NCBI GenBank assembly: GCA_945878385.1
Contig: CAMCTE010000166.1
Span: 1-5,937 of the forward strand
Reading direction: 5' to 3'
From: Azohydromonas lata NBRC 102462
GTDB taxonomy: Bacteria > Pseudomonadota > Gammaproteobacteria > Burkholderiales > Burkholderiaceae_C
DNA: 5,937 nt
The notes under the pieces are model-generated. The model was not told the DNA's origin and ran no database searches. It saw only the letters and a program-made list of their open reading frames with translations. Shown here one piece after another: positions 5,247 through 5,937 of this stretch; position 1 is the first letter of the stretch, and each line of letters starts with the position of its first letter. Both the position numbers and the translations under genes were made by a program.

Positions 5247-5937
5247 ATGTCCGGCAGCACCTTCGGCGAACTGTTTCGCGTCACCAATTTCGGCGAAAGC
5301 CACGGGCCGGCCATCGGCTGCGTAATCGACGGCTGCCCGCCGGGTTTGGCCTTGAGCGAGTCTGACATCCAGCCCGACCTGGTCCGGCGCCGCCCGGGTA
5401 CGAGCCGCCATGTCACCCAGCGCAACGAACCCGACGCGGTGGAGATCCTCTCCGGCGTGTACGAGGGCCACACCACCGGTACGCCGATTGCCCTGCTGAT
5501 CCGCAACACCGACCAGCGCAGCAAGGATTACGGCAACATCCTCGACACTTTCCGCCCCGGACACGCCGACTACACCTACTGGCGCAAGTACGGCCTGCGC
5601 GACCCCCGCGGCGGCGGGCGGTCTTCCGCCCGGCTGACCGCGCCCATGGTGGCCGCCGGTGCAGTGGCCAAGAAATGGCTGCTGCAGCAGCACGGCACGC
5701 GTTTCGTGGGTTGGATGTCGGCGTTGGGCGAACAGGAGATTCCGTTCGAGGGCCTCGCGCACATCCCGAACAATCCCTTCTTCGCCGCCAACGCCAGCCG
5801 CATCGAAGCGCTGGAGGCCTACATGGATGCCTTGCGCAAGAAGGGCGACTCGGTGGGCGCGCGCATCGAGGTGCGGGCCACGGGCATGCCAGTGGGCCTG
5901 GGCGAGCCGCTGTTCGACAAGCTCGATGCCGACATCG
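5247..5937 (+). CDS. aroC: Chorismate synthase (3' end outside window)
   Basis: AroC removes phosphate from 5-enolpyruvylshikimate-3-phosphate to give chorismate, the last common step to the aromatic amino acids, folate and quinones; it needs reduced FMN and works as a cytosolic tetramer. The 230 visible residues are the N-terminal two-thirds of a protein normally about 360 long. Signatures seen: FGESHG (15-20) with His19, [17 protein letters not shown] (69-85), [14 protein letters not shown] (86-99), [14 protein letters not shown] (103-116) with His106, and [12 protein letters not shown] (118-129), which bind FMN and substrate. The two histidines correspond to those regarded as catalytic in the family. 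The ATG at 5247 begins the canonical N-terminus; no Shine-Dalgarno is evident before it. It follows the CBS gene by 66 bases in the same direction. The frame is still open at the right edge with no sign of damage. Confidence 0.97.
   Translation, partial: MSGSTFGELFRVTNFGESHGPAIGCVIDGCPPGLALSESDIQPDLVRRRPGTSRHVTQRNEPDAVEILSGVYEGHTTGTPIALLIRNTDQRSKDYGNILDTFRPGHADYTYWRKYGLRDPRGGGRSSARLTAPMVAAGAVAKKWLLQQHGTRFVGWMSALGEQEIPFEGLAHIPNNPFFAANASRIEALEAYMDALRKKGDSVGARIEVRATGMPVGLGEPLFDKLDADI

Noticed and set aside
4578..5762. The metY reading frame stays open for about 395 further codons upstream, giving an apparent 838-residue protein.
   Set aside because: This part is antisense to the CBS gene and aroC, is rich in His/Gly/Ala without domain signatures, and metY homologs begin at the MAGYSDPHFDTLALHAG start. 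Long antisense open frames are common in high-GC DNA.

Overview
This 5.9-kb window is a gene-dense stretch of ordinary-looking chromosome from a high-GC (by eye about two-thirds G+C) bacterium, most likely a betaproteobacterium of the order Burkholderiales, in the style of Comamonadaceae. This placement is an inference from codon use (third positions are mostly G or C), the close packing of housekeeping genes, and the character of the YihY, DUF2069, MetY and AroC proteins. No transposase, integrase, CRISPR array, tRNA, rRNA or clear horizontal-transfer signal is visible, and no gene-free stretch exceeds about 130 bases.

Layout from left to right. (1) Minus strand, positions 1-1262: a small operon of a DUF2069 membrane protein followed, after 11 bases, by a FAD-binding dehydrogenase of the D-2-hydroxyglutarate/D-lactate dehydrogenase type, which runs off the left edge. 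(2) Plus strand, 1281-2459: a YihY/BrkB-family inner-membrane protein, divergent from DUF2069 with only 18 bases between the two start codons. (3) Minus strand, 2437-4577: metY (O-acetylhomoserine sulfhydrylase) followed by an alpha/beta hydrolase; the two overlap by ATGA, so they are probably translationally coupled. The hydrolase and yihY genes converge and overlap by 23 bases at their 3' ends. (4) A 132-base divergent control region, 4578-4709, holding overlapping candidate promoters and three tandem 11-base units. (5) Plus strand, 4710 to the right edge: a two-CBS-domain protein, then a 66-base gap with a GC-rich hairpin, then aroC (chorismate synthase), cut by the window end.

Functionally the window touches methionine/cysteine sulfur assimilation (MetY), the last step of the shikimate pathway (AroC), a flavin-dependent 2-hydroxyacid oxidation, and an adenosyl-ligand sensor-type protein (CBS pair) with no visible effector domain. 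The parts least explained by known gene families are the metY/CBS intergenic region with its 11-base repeats, the very compact DUF2069/yihY divergent start region, and the coupled alpha/beta hydrolase behind metY. I see no convincing new defence, mobile or RNA system here.
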